Origin: an uncultured bacterium
GTDB lineage: Bacteria; Krumholzibacteriota; Krumholzibacteriia; LZORAL124-64-63
Length of the DNA stretch: 9,662 nt
Assembly: GCA_903847545.1 (NCBI GenBank)
Contig: CAINDZ010000451.1
Span: forward strand, 1 to 9,662
Reading direction: 5' to 3'
Below, piece after piece: positions 1 to 6,698 of this stretch. A program made the translations under genes and the position numbers. Under the pieces are notes generated by a model. It had not been told where the DNA came from. It did no database searches and was given only the letters and a program-made list of their open reading frames with translations. How positions within the stretch are numbered: the first letter of the stretch is position 1; each line of letters starts with the position of its first letter.

Positions 1-655
1 CGTCGCGCCAGGACACCTTGCCGGTGACGGGTGTGACGGCGTGCGCGCCCGAGGGATTCACCCAGCCGGGCACGTACCCCGCCCCGAACAGGAAGTCGAG
101 CTGGTTGGCCGCGTCGGCCCCGGCGTACAGCGCCTGGGTGCCGGCCCCGGGGCACCCCTCCATGGTGGCGCACGAACGCAGGTTCGTCGCGTCGAGGCCG
201 AAGCGCACGTTCTCGGGCCGGCCCTTGAAGAGCACCTTCCAGTGAACGAGGCGGACGGCACCCGTGCCGCAGCGCAGGCCCGGGTGGAAGCCCGCGGCGA
301 TGGTGCCGGACTCGGGGCCGACGTTCAGCGCCTTCGGGTCGGCGAAGTCCTGCCCGATGATGCTCGCCTCGGCGCCCTCGATCTTCAGCTTGAGCTCGAT
401 GCCGCCCACGCGCAGGAAGGCGTCGCCGTTGCGGGCCACCGGGTCCAGGTCGGTCAGCCACGCGGTGACGTCGATGACCGTCATGCCATTTGCCGGCTCG
501 CCCGTGACCAGCGACTCGACGAGGGTGTCGCCCTCGGCGAACGAGAAGCGGATGAGCCCGTTCTCGCCGCACCAGGTCGAGGCCGCCGCCCGTCCGTGGG
601 CCCCGAGGACCGCCAGGGCCGCCGTCGCCACGATCGCCATCCGCATGCCGCGCAT
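1..655 (-). CDS. secreted protein of unknown function, 3' end beyond the window
   Basis: An open frame on the minus strand runs without a stop from an ATG at 655 to the window edge, giving 218 visible residues; the C-terminus is missing. The N-terminus looks like a Sec signal peptide: arginines at residues 2 and 5, a hydrophobic stretch at about 7-18 (AIVATAALAVLG), and a likely cleavage after the AAA at 23-25. The mature part starts STWCGENGLIRFSFAEGD, is rich in Gly, Asp and Val with beta-strand-like alternation, and has four cysteines (29, 129, 162, 168), so disulfides are possible. GGAAAGG lies 8 nt upstream of the ATG at 655, which favours it over the ATGs at 646 and 640. The gene begins 38 nt after the second permease gene with no obvious terminator between them, so it is probably the next gene of the operon. 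I do not recognise the family. The frame is well supported by codon use and signal peptide; the function is unknown. Confidence 0.75.
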   Translation of the reverse strand, partial: MRGMRMAIVATAALAVLGAHGRAAASTWCGENGLIRFSFAEGDTLVESLVTGEPANGMTVIDVTAWLTDLDPVARNGDAFLRVGGIELKLKIEGAEASIIGQDFADPKALNVGPESGTIAAGFHPGLRCGTGAVRLVHWKVLFKGRPENVRFGLDATNLRSCATMEGCPGAGTQALYAGADAANQLDFLFGAGYVPGWVNPSGAHAVTPVTGKVSWRD

Positions 656-693
656 CGCCGTCGCCTTTCCGCCGTCGCGCCCCGCGCGCCGGC

Positions 694-1557
694 TCAACTG
701 CCCGTGCTGACGTAGTTGCGGACGCCGCGCCGCCACAGCAGCGCCGCGCCCCCGAAGACCAGGACGCCCACCAGCGGCGTCAGGAGCGCCACCTTGCCGA
801 ACCGCTCGCCGCCCACGAACCAGGCCGCCGGGTAGAAGGCCACCCACGCGAAGGGCAGCACGAAGGTCAGGAAGACCCGCACCGGCAGGCTGTAGATCGT
901 GATCGGGTACCGGCTGAACCGGATCAGGTTGTAGACCGGCGGGGCCAGGCCCATCTTGTCCTCGAACCAGAAGCTGACCGTGGTGATGCCCAGGAACACG
1001 CCCAGGTAGACCAGGGCGGCGCCGGGCGCCAGCACAAGCAGCGCCAAGAGGTCTGTAACCCCGAAGTCGGCGCCGAGTTTCAACCCGGCGCCGGCCATGA
1101 TGGCCAGCCCCAGGGCGATCTCGCTGAGCCCCGAGACGTTGAACGACTCGAAGATCACCTGGGCCAGGCTGCCCACCGGGCGCAGCAGCACCCTGTCGAA
1201 CCGCCCCCCGACCAGGTATTCGTCGGCGAAGCCGTACAGGTTGACGCTGATGAGGTTGAACAAGCCCAGCGGCACCAGCGAGAACCCGTAGATGAACAGC
1301 ACCTGCGGGTAGGTCCAGCCGTCCAGGGCGCGCACCTTGCTGAACATCACCCCCAGCACGGCCAGCTGGATGACCAGGCTGAACAACACGGCCAGGGTGT
1401 CGATGACGAAGTCGACGCGGTAGGCCAGGCGCATCTTGAGGAACTGCACGAAGTAGGCGCCGAAGATGCGGGCCTGCCAGGCGATGCGGGCACCGCGCGA
1501 GCGGTCGTCGCGGAAGGCGAAGCGCGTGGCGTCCGTCCCGGGGGTCGTGTTCTCCAC
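694..1557 (-). CDS. ABC-2 type exporter permease (PF06182/COG3694-like)
   Basis: This is an inner-membrane permease of 287 residues, likely one half of the translocation pore of the exporter encoded with the two genes upstream. After a hydrophilic N-terminus (1-30) there are about six hydrophobic segments, near residues 50-72, 84-106, 143-160, 168-197, 225-247 and 257-275. The segment GGRFDRVLLRPV (118-128) and the stretch FSRYPITIYSLPVRVFLTFVLPFAWVAFYP, abbreviated here to its ends at 214 and 243, resemble the family of permeases found beside COG4586 ATPases. The start is GTG at 1557, one base after the stop of the preceding permease, with GGAGG five bases upstream inside that gene's end. 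Family membership is from remembered motifs, not a search. The substrate is unknown. Confidence 0.85.
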   Translation of the reverse strand: MENTTPGTDATRFAFRDDRSRGARIAWQARIFGAYFVQFLKMRLAYRVDFVIDTLAVLFSLVIQLAVLGVMFSKVRALDGWTYPQVLFIYGFSLVPLGLFNLISVNLYGFADEYLVGGRFDRVLLRPVGSLAQVIFESFNVSGLSEIALGLAIMAGAGLKLGADFGVTDLLALLVLAPGAALVYLGVFLGITTVSFWFEDKMGLAPPVYNLIRFSRYPITIYSLPVRVFLTFVLPFAWVAFYPAAWFVGGERFGKVALLTPLVGVLVFGGAALLWRRGVRNYVSTGS

Positions 1558-1558
1558 G

Positions 1559-2431
1559 TCAGCCTCCCTGCACGGTGACGCGCCGCGTGGCCTGGCGCCA
1601 GATGAGGCGGGCCGCGACGGTCAGGCCCACCGCCCACGCGACCTGCAGCAGGATGCCGGAGACCAGCGCGGGGCCGGTCCGCTTGCCCAGGTAGATCATC
1701 ACCGGCACGTAGCTGATGCACTGGAACGGCAGCCAGTTCACCGCGGCCTGGAACCAGGCCGGGAAGAACGTGAACGGGACGATGACGCCGGTCAGGAAGT
1801 CCATCCCGACCATCTGCGCGCGCAGCACGCCCTGGATGTTCTTCATCGCGAAGGCCAGGCAGCCGACGAGGAAGCCCATCTGGCTGTAGATGACCAGCGA
1901 GAGCGTGAAGCTGACGAGCGTCCACAGCAGCGCAGCCGCGCCGGCGGGGGCGCCGACGTGAAACACCGGCGCGACGACCAGCATGATCGGCACCGTGAAC
2001 ATGACGAGGCGGAAGCCGGCCTCGCCCACGGCCTCGGCCATCATCACCGACTGCAGGTGGAAGGGCTTGATGAGGTGCATGGCGATCTCGCCCTCGGACA
2101 CCATGCGGGCCAGGTCGCGCGAGATGTTGTTGAAGTAGAGACTGCGGCCGATCCAGCTGACGGCCACGTAGGTGATCATCTCGCGCACGGTCAGGCCGCC
2201 GACGGTGGCGCCGAGGCCGTCGGCCGCGCGCCCCGCGTACAGCGCCAGGTACAGGTAGTAGTGGCCGGCGACGAAGACCGTGTAGCTGATGACGCCCGTG
2301 TAGTAGCGCAGGCGGTAGGCCAGGAACTTCAGGAAGGCCAGCCGGATGAAGTGGCCGTAGAGCCCCAGCGAGGCCAGCCGCGTGCGGCGCCAGGGGGCCA
2401 GGCCCGCGGTGACGGCGGCACCGGCGTTCAC
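1559..2431 (-). CDS. ABC-2 type exporter permease (PF06182/COG4587-like)
   Basis: This is the second inner-membrane permease, 290 residues, expected to pair with the neighbouring permease and with the ATPase. Hydrophobic segments lie near residues 48-66, 84-100, 139-158, 164-193, 212-230 and 255-275. An amphipathic N-terminus (LYGHFIRLAFLKFLAYRLRY, 24-43) precedes the first span, and SEGEIAMHLIKPFHLQ (112-127) matches the family's cytoplasmic loop, comparable to RFDRVLLRPV in the partner. The reading frame extends far upstream inside the ATPase gene, but homology begins only around residue 15-20 of this start. GTG at 2431 overlaps the ATPase stop as GTGA (4 nt), with GGGAG about 9 nt upstream, which fixes the start. 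Two different permeases with one ATPase imply a heterodimeric pore. The substrate is unknown. Confidence 0.85.
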   Translation of the reverse strand: MNAGAAVTAGLAPWRRTRLASLGLYGHFIRLAFLKFLAYRLRYYTGVISYTVFVAGHYYLYLALYAGRAADGLGATVGGLTVREMITYVAVSWIGRSLYFNNISRDLARMVSEGEIAMHLIKPFHLQSVMMAEAVGEAGFRLVMFTVPIMLVVAPVFHVGAPAGAAALLWTLVSFTLSLVIYSQMGFLVGCLAFAMKNIQGVLRAQMVGMDFLTGVIVPFTFFPAWFQAAVNWLPFQCISYVPVMIYLGKRTGPALVSGILLQVAWAVGLTVAARLIWRQATRRVTVQGG

Positions 2432-3468
2432 TGCGCGGCTCCCGCCCCGGGCTGGCCGGCGTTGCCGGCGGCGGCCTGGCGGTAGATCTCGCGGACCACT
2501 TCCTCGATGGGCTGCTCGGCGAGGTGCAGGTCCTGCACGGGACGGTCGTTCACCAGCAGGCGGATGACGTCGGCGGCGCGCACCTCGGCGCGGTTGAAGC
2601 GGGCGACGTGGCGCAGGCCGGCCTGTTCGTCCCAGGCCACCGGCAGGCCGGTCGTGACGGCGGCCAGGTCGGCGCTGGCCGCGGCGTCGCGCAGGTCGAC
2701 CGACAGGCGCACGCTCTGCCCCACGCGCCGGCGCAGCTCGGCCAGCTCGCCGTCGAAGTGGACGCGGCCCTGGTCGATGATGATGACGCGCCGGCACAGC
2801 TGCTCGATGTCGCCCAGGTCGTGCGTGGTCAGGATGACGGTGACGCCCTCGCGCTCCTGCACGCCGCGCAGGAAGGCGCGGATGTTCTCCTTGGCCACGA
2901 CGTCCAGGCCGATGGTGGGCTCGTCCAGGAAGAGCACGCGCGGGCGGTGCAGCAGCGCGGCGGCCAGGTCGCAGCGCATGCGCTGGCCCAGCGAGAGCTT
3001 GCGCACCGGCTGGCTGAGCAGCTTGCCGATGTCCAGCAGGTCGTCCAGCAGCTTCATCTGCCGGTCGTAGGTGTCGTCGTCCACCTCGTAGATCTTCTTC
3101 AGCAGGCGGAACGACTCGACCACGGCCAGGTCCCACCACAGCTGCGTGCGCTGGCCGAAGACGACGCCGATGTGGCGCGTGTACTGCTGGCGCTGGCGCC
3201 AGGGGACCATGCCGCCCACCTCGACCTCGCCCGAGGACGGGGTCAGGATGCCGGTGAGCATCTTGATCGTGGTCGACTTGCCGGCGCCGTTGGCGCCGAT
3301 GTAGCCCACCATCTCGCCGGGCGGGATGTCGAACGAGACGCGGTCGACGGCGCGCAGGTCGCGACGCCGCGGGCGCACCAGGTCCTGCAGGCCGCCGCGC
3401 ACGCCCTCACGGCGGTCGGTCAGCCGGTAGTCCTTGCAGAGGTCGCGGACGCGGATGAGCGGTTCCAT
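2428..3468 (-). CDS. ABC transporter ATP-binding protein (COG4586-like)
   Basis: This 346-residue cytoplasmic ATPase powers the two-permease exporter encoded just downstream. All nucleotide-binding motifs are intact: Walker A GANGAGKST (58-66), a Q-loop in VVFGQRTQLWWDL (102-114), signature LSLGQ (158-162), Walker B VLFLDEP (178-184) and H-loop His216 in TTHD. GYIGANGAGKSTTIKMLTG, GQRTQLWWDL and LDEPTIGLDVVAK are typical of the COG4586 group, which is found with PF06182 permeases. Residues 240-330 form a C-terminal extension of the kind seen in drug- and polysaccharide-export ATPases, ending in an Ala/Gly-rich tail. The ATG at 3468 overlaps the xseB stop (TGATG, 1 nt) and has GAGG 4 nt upstream, so translation is probably coupled to exonuclease VII. 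Nothing in the sequence identifies the substrate. Confidence 0.92.
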   Translation of the reverse strand: MEPLIRVRDLCKDYRLTDRREGVRGGLQDLVRPRRRDLRAVDRVSFDIPPGEMVGYIGANGAGKSTTIKMLTGILTPSSGEVEVGGMVPWRQRQQYTRHIGVVFGQRTQLWWDLAVVESFRLLKKIYEVDDDTYDRQMKLLDDLLDIGKLLSQPVRKLSLGQRMRCDLAAALLHRPRVLFLDEPTIGLDVVAKENIRAFLRGVQEREGVTVILTTHDLGDIEQLCRRVIIIDQGRVHFDGELAELRRRVGQSVRLSVDLRDAAASADLAAVTTGLPVAWDEQAGLRHVARFNRAEVRAADVIRLLVNDRPVQDLHLAEQPIEEVVREIYRQAAAGNAGQPGAGAAQ

Positions 3469-3785
3469 CAGGCCTCTTCGTCCGCGTCGGCGCCGGCATC
3501 GTCGAAGTCGTCGTCGGTGTCGTCGTCGGCTTCCACGCCGGCGTCCGGGCCGGGCGCCGCCTGCAGGCCGGCCACCAGGTCGCGCACCTCGCGGTCGGTC
3601 TTCTCCAGCTTCTCGCGGCAGACCTGGATCAGCTCGACGGCGCGCGCCACCTCGACGCCGAGGCGGTCGATGTCGACGGCGTCCTGCTCGAGGCCCGCGA
3701 GGATCTCCTCGACCTCGGAGACGGCCTCACCGAAAGAGAGGCTCCTGGCCGGGGTTCGCTTCGGGCTTGGCTTTCTTTCCACCAC
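3468..3785 (-). CDS. xseB: exodeoxyribonuclease VII small subunit
   Basis: XseB binds XseA to form exonuclease VII, which degrades single-stranded DNA from both ends. The core SLSFGEAVSEVEEILAGLEQ begins at residue 15, followed by the helical hairpin with VDIDRLGVEVARAVELIQVC typical of the family (about 37-57). The best start is GTG at 3785 (a second GTG follows at 3782): AAAGGGAG ends 6 nt upstream and no in-frame start lies nearer the conserved core. This gives 105 residues, longer than the usual ~70-85. The surplus is a short basic leader (ERKPSPKRTPAR) and a strongly acidic tail (residues 81-105) with many Asp/Glu. The gene overlaps the 3' end of xseA by 59 nt in another frame. The ATPase start overlaps its stop. 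Confidence 0.88.
   Translation of the reverse strand: MVERKPSPKRTPARSLSFGEAVSEVEEILAGLEQDAVDIDRLGVEVARAVELIQVCREKLEKTDREVRDLVAGLQAAPGPDAGVEADDDTDDDFDDAGADADEEA
3501..3530. repeat. GTC-rich trinucleotide tract encoding the acidic XseB tail
   Basis: Two runs of three GTC units separated by GGT lie close to a further GTC unit. On the coding (minus) strand they read GAC and encode the Asp runs of the XseB C-terminus. Because the unit is three bases, length changes would alter the tail without shifting the frame. In a high-GC genome such tracts can arise simply from acidic low-complexity protein. Confidence 0.5.
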
Positions 3786-5310
3786 TGTGGGCTCCCTTTC
3801 GGGTGGGGTCGCCGGACGATCCGTCCGGCGGCGGGTTGTCGTCGCCGGCGTCGACCCGGCTGGCCACCACGCCATCGCTGAAGCGCGTCAGCAGCGTGGT
3901 GCCGGCCGGCGCCGCGGCGGCGCTGGTCAGGATGCGGCCGTCGGCCGCGGTCGTGATCGTATAGCCGCGCGCGAGCAGGCGCGCGGGGTCGAGCAGGCGC
4001 GCCTGCGTGGCCAGCGCCAGGAGGCGGCGCTCGCGGTCGGCCAGCACGCGGCCCGGCTCGCGCTCGAGGCGCGCCACCTGCACCGCCTGGCGCTGGCGGG
4101 CAAGCTGCAGGCGCACTGCGACGCCGCCGCCAAGTAGGGCCGGGAAGGTCGCAAGGCGGTCGCGACGACGCGCCACCGCGGTGACGGCGGCCGCGGCCAG
4201 CCTGGCCCGCCGGTCGGCCAGCAGCGCCTGGCCGGCGGACAGGCGACTCGACACCGCGCCCTGCAGGCGCGCCGCGTCCTGCCGCACCTGTGCGCGGCCT
4301 TCGCGCAGCGCGGCGTGGACGACGCGCTCGAGGCGCCCCGTGTCGGCAAGGCGGGCGTGCGCCTCGTCGAGCAGGTTCTGGGCCAGGCGCGCGACGCCGA
4401 GCGCGGCGCGCTGCACGCGCGCGGCGGCCTCGTCGACGCAGGCAACCAGGTGCTCGGCGGCGGCCGTGGGCGTCTTGCAGGAAACGTGCGCCACCTCGTC
4501 GGCGATGGAGCGGTCGATCTCGTGGCCGATGGCCGTCAGCACGGGCACGCGGCAGCCGGCGATGGCGACGGCGAGGTCCTGCTGGTCGAACCAGCTGAGG
4601 TCGGCGCGCGAGCCGCCGCCGCGCGTGATGACGATGACGTCGACGGCCTCGGCCTGCAGGTGGCGCAGCGCGGCCGTGACCTCGGCCTCGAGCTGCTCGC
4701 CCTGCATGCGCGCCCCGCGCGCGACGACGGTGAACGCCCACGGGCTGGCCTGTAAACCGGTGAGGAAGTCCTGTTCGGCGGCGCTGCCGCGCGCGGTGAC
4801 CAGGCCGATGCGCAGCGGAAGTTCGGGCCAGGGAACACGGCGGTTGGCCTCGATCAGGTCGTGCGCGGCCAGGAAGGCCAGCGTCTGGCGGCGGCGCGCC
4901 TCGAGGCGGCCGAGCGAGAACGTGGGGTCGACGCCCACGATCTTCAGCGTGAGCTTGCCGAACTTCGGGTAGAAGTCGACGCGACACTCGAGGCAGACCT
5001 CGAGCTGGTTGGCCAGCTGCAGGTCGCGGTCGGTGCCGTCGAGGAAGCGGCCGAGGCCGAACTTCTGGCGGTCCCAGCCCATGAGCGCGACGGCGACCGC
5101 ATACTCGGCGGCGCCGCTGCGGCCGGTCTCGTGCAGCTCGAAGTAGACGTGCTGACGCGTGGCGGCGTCGAAGGGCAGCCGCTGCACCTCGCCCCTCACC
5201 CAGACGGTGCGCGGGAACGCCGCCTGCAGCGCGTCGCTGATCTGCTCGTTCAGCTGCCGCACTGTCAGCACGTTGCGCGCCGGCGCGCCGCCGAGGGCCT
5301 CTTCGCTCAC
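3727..5310 (-). CDS. xseA: exodeoxyribonuclease VII large subunit
   Basis: This is the catalytic subunit of exonuclease VII, an ATP-independent single-strand DNA exonuclease acting in repair and in trimming damaged ends. It has 527 residues. An N-terminal OB-fold domain (about 12-128, beginning LTVRQLNEQISDAL and including VWVRGEVQ) is followed by the catalytic domain. Family landmarks are VTARGSAAEQDF (171-182), RGGGSRADLSWFD (230-242), IGHEIDRSIADEVA (261-274) and KTPTAAAEHLV (279-289). Next comes a long Ala/Arg-rich coiled-coil region (about 290-440), then DPARLLARGY (441-450), the usual C-terminal motif. A hydrophilic tail follows (488-527). The length is above the ~450 common in the family, mainly through that tail. 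GTG at 5310 overlaps the MATE stop (GTGA, 4 nt); GAGG ends 7 nt upstream. No key motif is missing. Confidence 0.95.
   Translation of the reverse strand: MSEEALGGAPARNVLTVRQLNEQISDALQAAFPRTVWVRGEVQRLPFDAATRQHVYFELHETGRSGAAEYAVAVALMGWDRQKFGLGRFLDGTDRDLQLANQLEVCLECRVDFYPKFGKLTLKIVGVDPTFSLGRLEARRRQTLAFLAAHDLIEANRRVPWPELPLRIGLVTARGSAAEQDFLTGLQASPWAFTVVARGARMQGEQLEAEVTAALRHLQAEAVDVIVITRGGGSRADLSWFDQQDLAVAIAGCRVPVLTAIGHEIDRSIADEVAHVSCKTPTAAAEHLVACVDEAAARVQRAALGVARLAQNLLDEAHARLADTGRLERVVHAALREGRAQVRQDAARLQGAVSSRLSAGQALLADRRARLAAAAVTAVARRRDRLATFPALLGGGVAVRLQLARQRQAVQVARLEREPGRVLADRERRLLALATQARLLDPARLLARGYTITTAADGRILTSAAAAPAGTTLLTRFSDGVVASRVDAGDDNPPPDGSSGDPTRKGAHSGGKKAKPEANPGQEPLFR
3792..3796 (-). promoter_or_regulatory. 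ribosome binding site deciding the xseB start
   Basis: GGGAG on the minus strand (within AAAGGGAG) sits 6 nt before GTG at 3785 and 9 nt before GTG at 3782. It lies inside the xseA coding sequence, and it favours a start 59 nt upstream of the xseA end rather than a later one. Confidence 0.6.
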
Positions 5311-6698
5311 GTCCTCACCTCATGATGCCAGTGGGCCGGCAGGAACAACGCCAGCATGCCCGCCGCGTACAGCGTGAACCAGGTGACCAGGGCCCAGACG
5401 GCCCCCAGCAGGCCGCCGCCCATCACGATGCCGAAGAGCCAGGCCAACGGCGGCATCAGCGCGAAGCCCGCCACGACGTCGACGACCATCACCGCGCGCG
5501 TGCGGCCCGCGCCGCGCAGGGCGCCGGCCAGCGCCAGCCCCACGGCGTCGACCGCCTGCGCCAGCCCCACCAGGCGCACCGCGGGCTCGCCGATGCGGAT
5601 GAGCGCCGGGTCGGCCATGAAGGCGCGCAGCAATGGCCCGGGGAACGCGAGAAAGACGACGCCGAAGGCGCCCATGACACCCGCGGCCAGTCCCGCGCCG
5701 GCCCACGCCGCGCGGCGGGCGCCGCGCACATCGCCGGCGCCGAGGGCCTGGCCGACGGCCGTCTGCACGGCCGCCCCCAGCCCGATGCCCGGCATGAAGC
5801 TGACCGAGGCCAGCCGCAACAGGACGGCCCCGACCGCCAGCGTCGCCGTCGAGATCCCGCCCAGAATAACGTAAAACGCGGTCAGGGCCAGTACCATGCC
5901 CAGCGACTGCACGGTCGCGGGCCAGGCCATGGCCAGGAAGGGGCGGACCAGCTCGCGGTGGAAGTTGCCGCGGGCCAGGAGGCGGAAACGGCGCCGGTGG
6001 CGGTCGCGCAGGAAGACCACCAGCAGGGGCGCCAGCGCCAGCAGGCCGCTGAGCGAGCTGGCCAGGGCCGAGCCCCCCACGCCCATCGCCGGCAGGCCGG
6101 CGTGCCCGTAGATGAGCAGCCAGTTCAGCGGCACGTTGACGAGGTTCATCCCGATGCCCGTCAGCATGCCGATGCGGGTCCAGCCGATGCCGTCTCCCAT
6201 CGCCTTGAACTGGAAGTAGACCAGGAGAGGCAGCAGGCCCGCGAAGCGCCAGTACAGCCACGTGGCGCCCAGGCGGGCAACCTCGGGATCGCGCGTGACC
6301 ATGCGCATCAACAGGCCCGGGCGCGCCAGGCCGAGCCACGTGGCCAGGCCGCCCAGCAGGATGACCACCGAGAGGGCGGTCGCCAGCACGGCGCCCACCT
6401 CGCCGTCGCGCCCGGCGCCGATGCGGCGGGCGGTGAACGTCTGGCACGCGACGTCGACAGCCTTGAGGCTCATGGCCAGCGCGGCGAACAGCAGCGACGA
6501 CAGGCCGACCGCGGCCAGCGCCGGGCCGCCCAGGCGCCCGACCATGAGCGTGTCCACCACGCCCATGAGCGTCTGCGAGAGCTGGCCGAGCACCAGCGGC
6601 ACCGCGAGGACGGAGAGCGTCGCCGCGAGGCGACGCACGGGCATGGCGCCGTAGGGCACGGCGCCCTGTGCGACCGGCGCGGTCGCGTCAGTCGACAA
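5307..6698 (-). CDS. MATE family efflux transporter (NorM/DinF type)
   Basis: This is an inner-membrane multidrug/toxin antiporter of 463 residues, expected to be driven by H+ or Na+. The two MatE repeats are visible. The first is VPLVLGQLSQTLMGVVDTLM (33-52) with MVGRLGGPALAAVGLSS nearby. The second is WPATVQSLGMVLALTAFYV (259-277), followed by LAVGAVLLRLASVSFMPGIG and an AVGQALGAGD motif (314-323). GALRGAGRTR (392-401) is the conserved loop of the C-terminal half. About twelve hydrophobic spans fit the usual topology and length. The start is uncertain: TTG at 6698 overlaps the aminopeptidase end by 11 nt with no clear Shine-Dalgarno, while ATG at 6644 would leave a 43-nt gap and also lacks one. 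The stop overlaps the xseA start (GTGA). The drug or metabolite carried cannot be told from sequence. Confidence 0.92.
   Translation of the reverse strand: MSTDATAPVAQGAVPYGAMPVRRLAATLSVLAVPLVLGQLSQTLMGVVDTLMVGRLGGPALAAVGLSSLLFAALAMSLKAVDVACQTFTARRIGAGRDGEVGAVLATALSVVILLGGLATWLGLARPGLLMRMVTRDPEVARLGATWLYWRFAGLLPLLVYFQFKAMGDGIGWTRIGMLTGIGMNLVNVPLNWLLIYGHAGLPAMGVGGSALASSLSGLLALAPLLVVFLRDRHRRRFRLLARGNFHRELVRPFLAMAWPATVQSLGMVLALTAFYVILGGISTATLAVGAVLLRLASVSFMPGIGLGAAVQTAVGQALGAGDVRGARRAAWAGAGLAAGVMGAFGVVFLAFPGPLLRAFMADPALIRIGEPAVRLVGLAQAVDAVGLALAGALRGAGRTRAVMVVDVVAGFALMPPLAWLFGIVMGGGLLGAVWALVTWFTLYAAGMLALFLPAHWHHEVRT

Noticed and set aside
656..693. Terminator between the last permease and the secreted-protein gene
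   Set aside because: The GC-rich stretch could fold weakly but has no T-run on the minus strand and contains a ribosome site for the next gene.
1559..3139. A 526-codon minus-strand frame as one fused protein
   Set aside because: Its first half is an Arg/Pro-rich shadow of the ATPase gene. Permease sequence begins at the GTG at 2431, which overlaps the ATPase stop.
3501..3530. The GTC tract as a phase-variation switch
   Set aside because: The unit is three bases and the tract is interrupted, so slippage would change tail length but not turn the gene on or off.
2524..4137. Long plus-strand frame opposite the ATPase and xse genes
   Set aside because: It is antisense to four motif-supported genes, has His/Gln/Ala/Val-rich composition typical of a high-GC antisense frame, and shows no domain.
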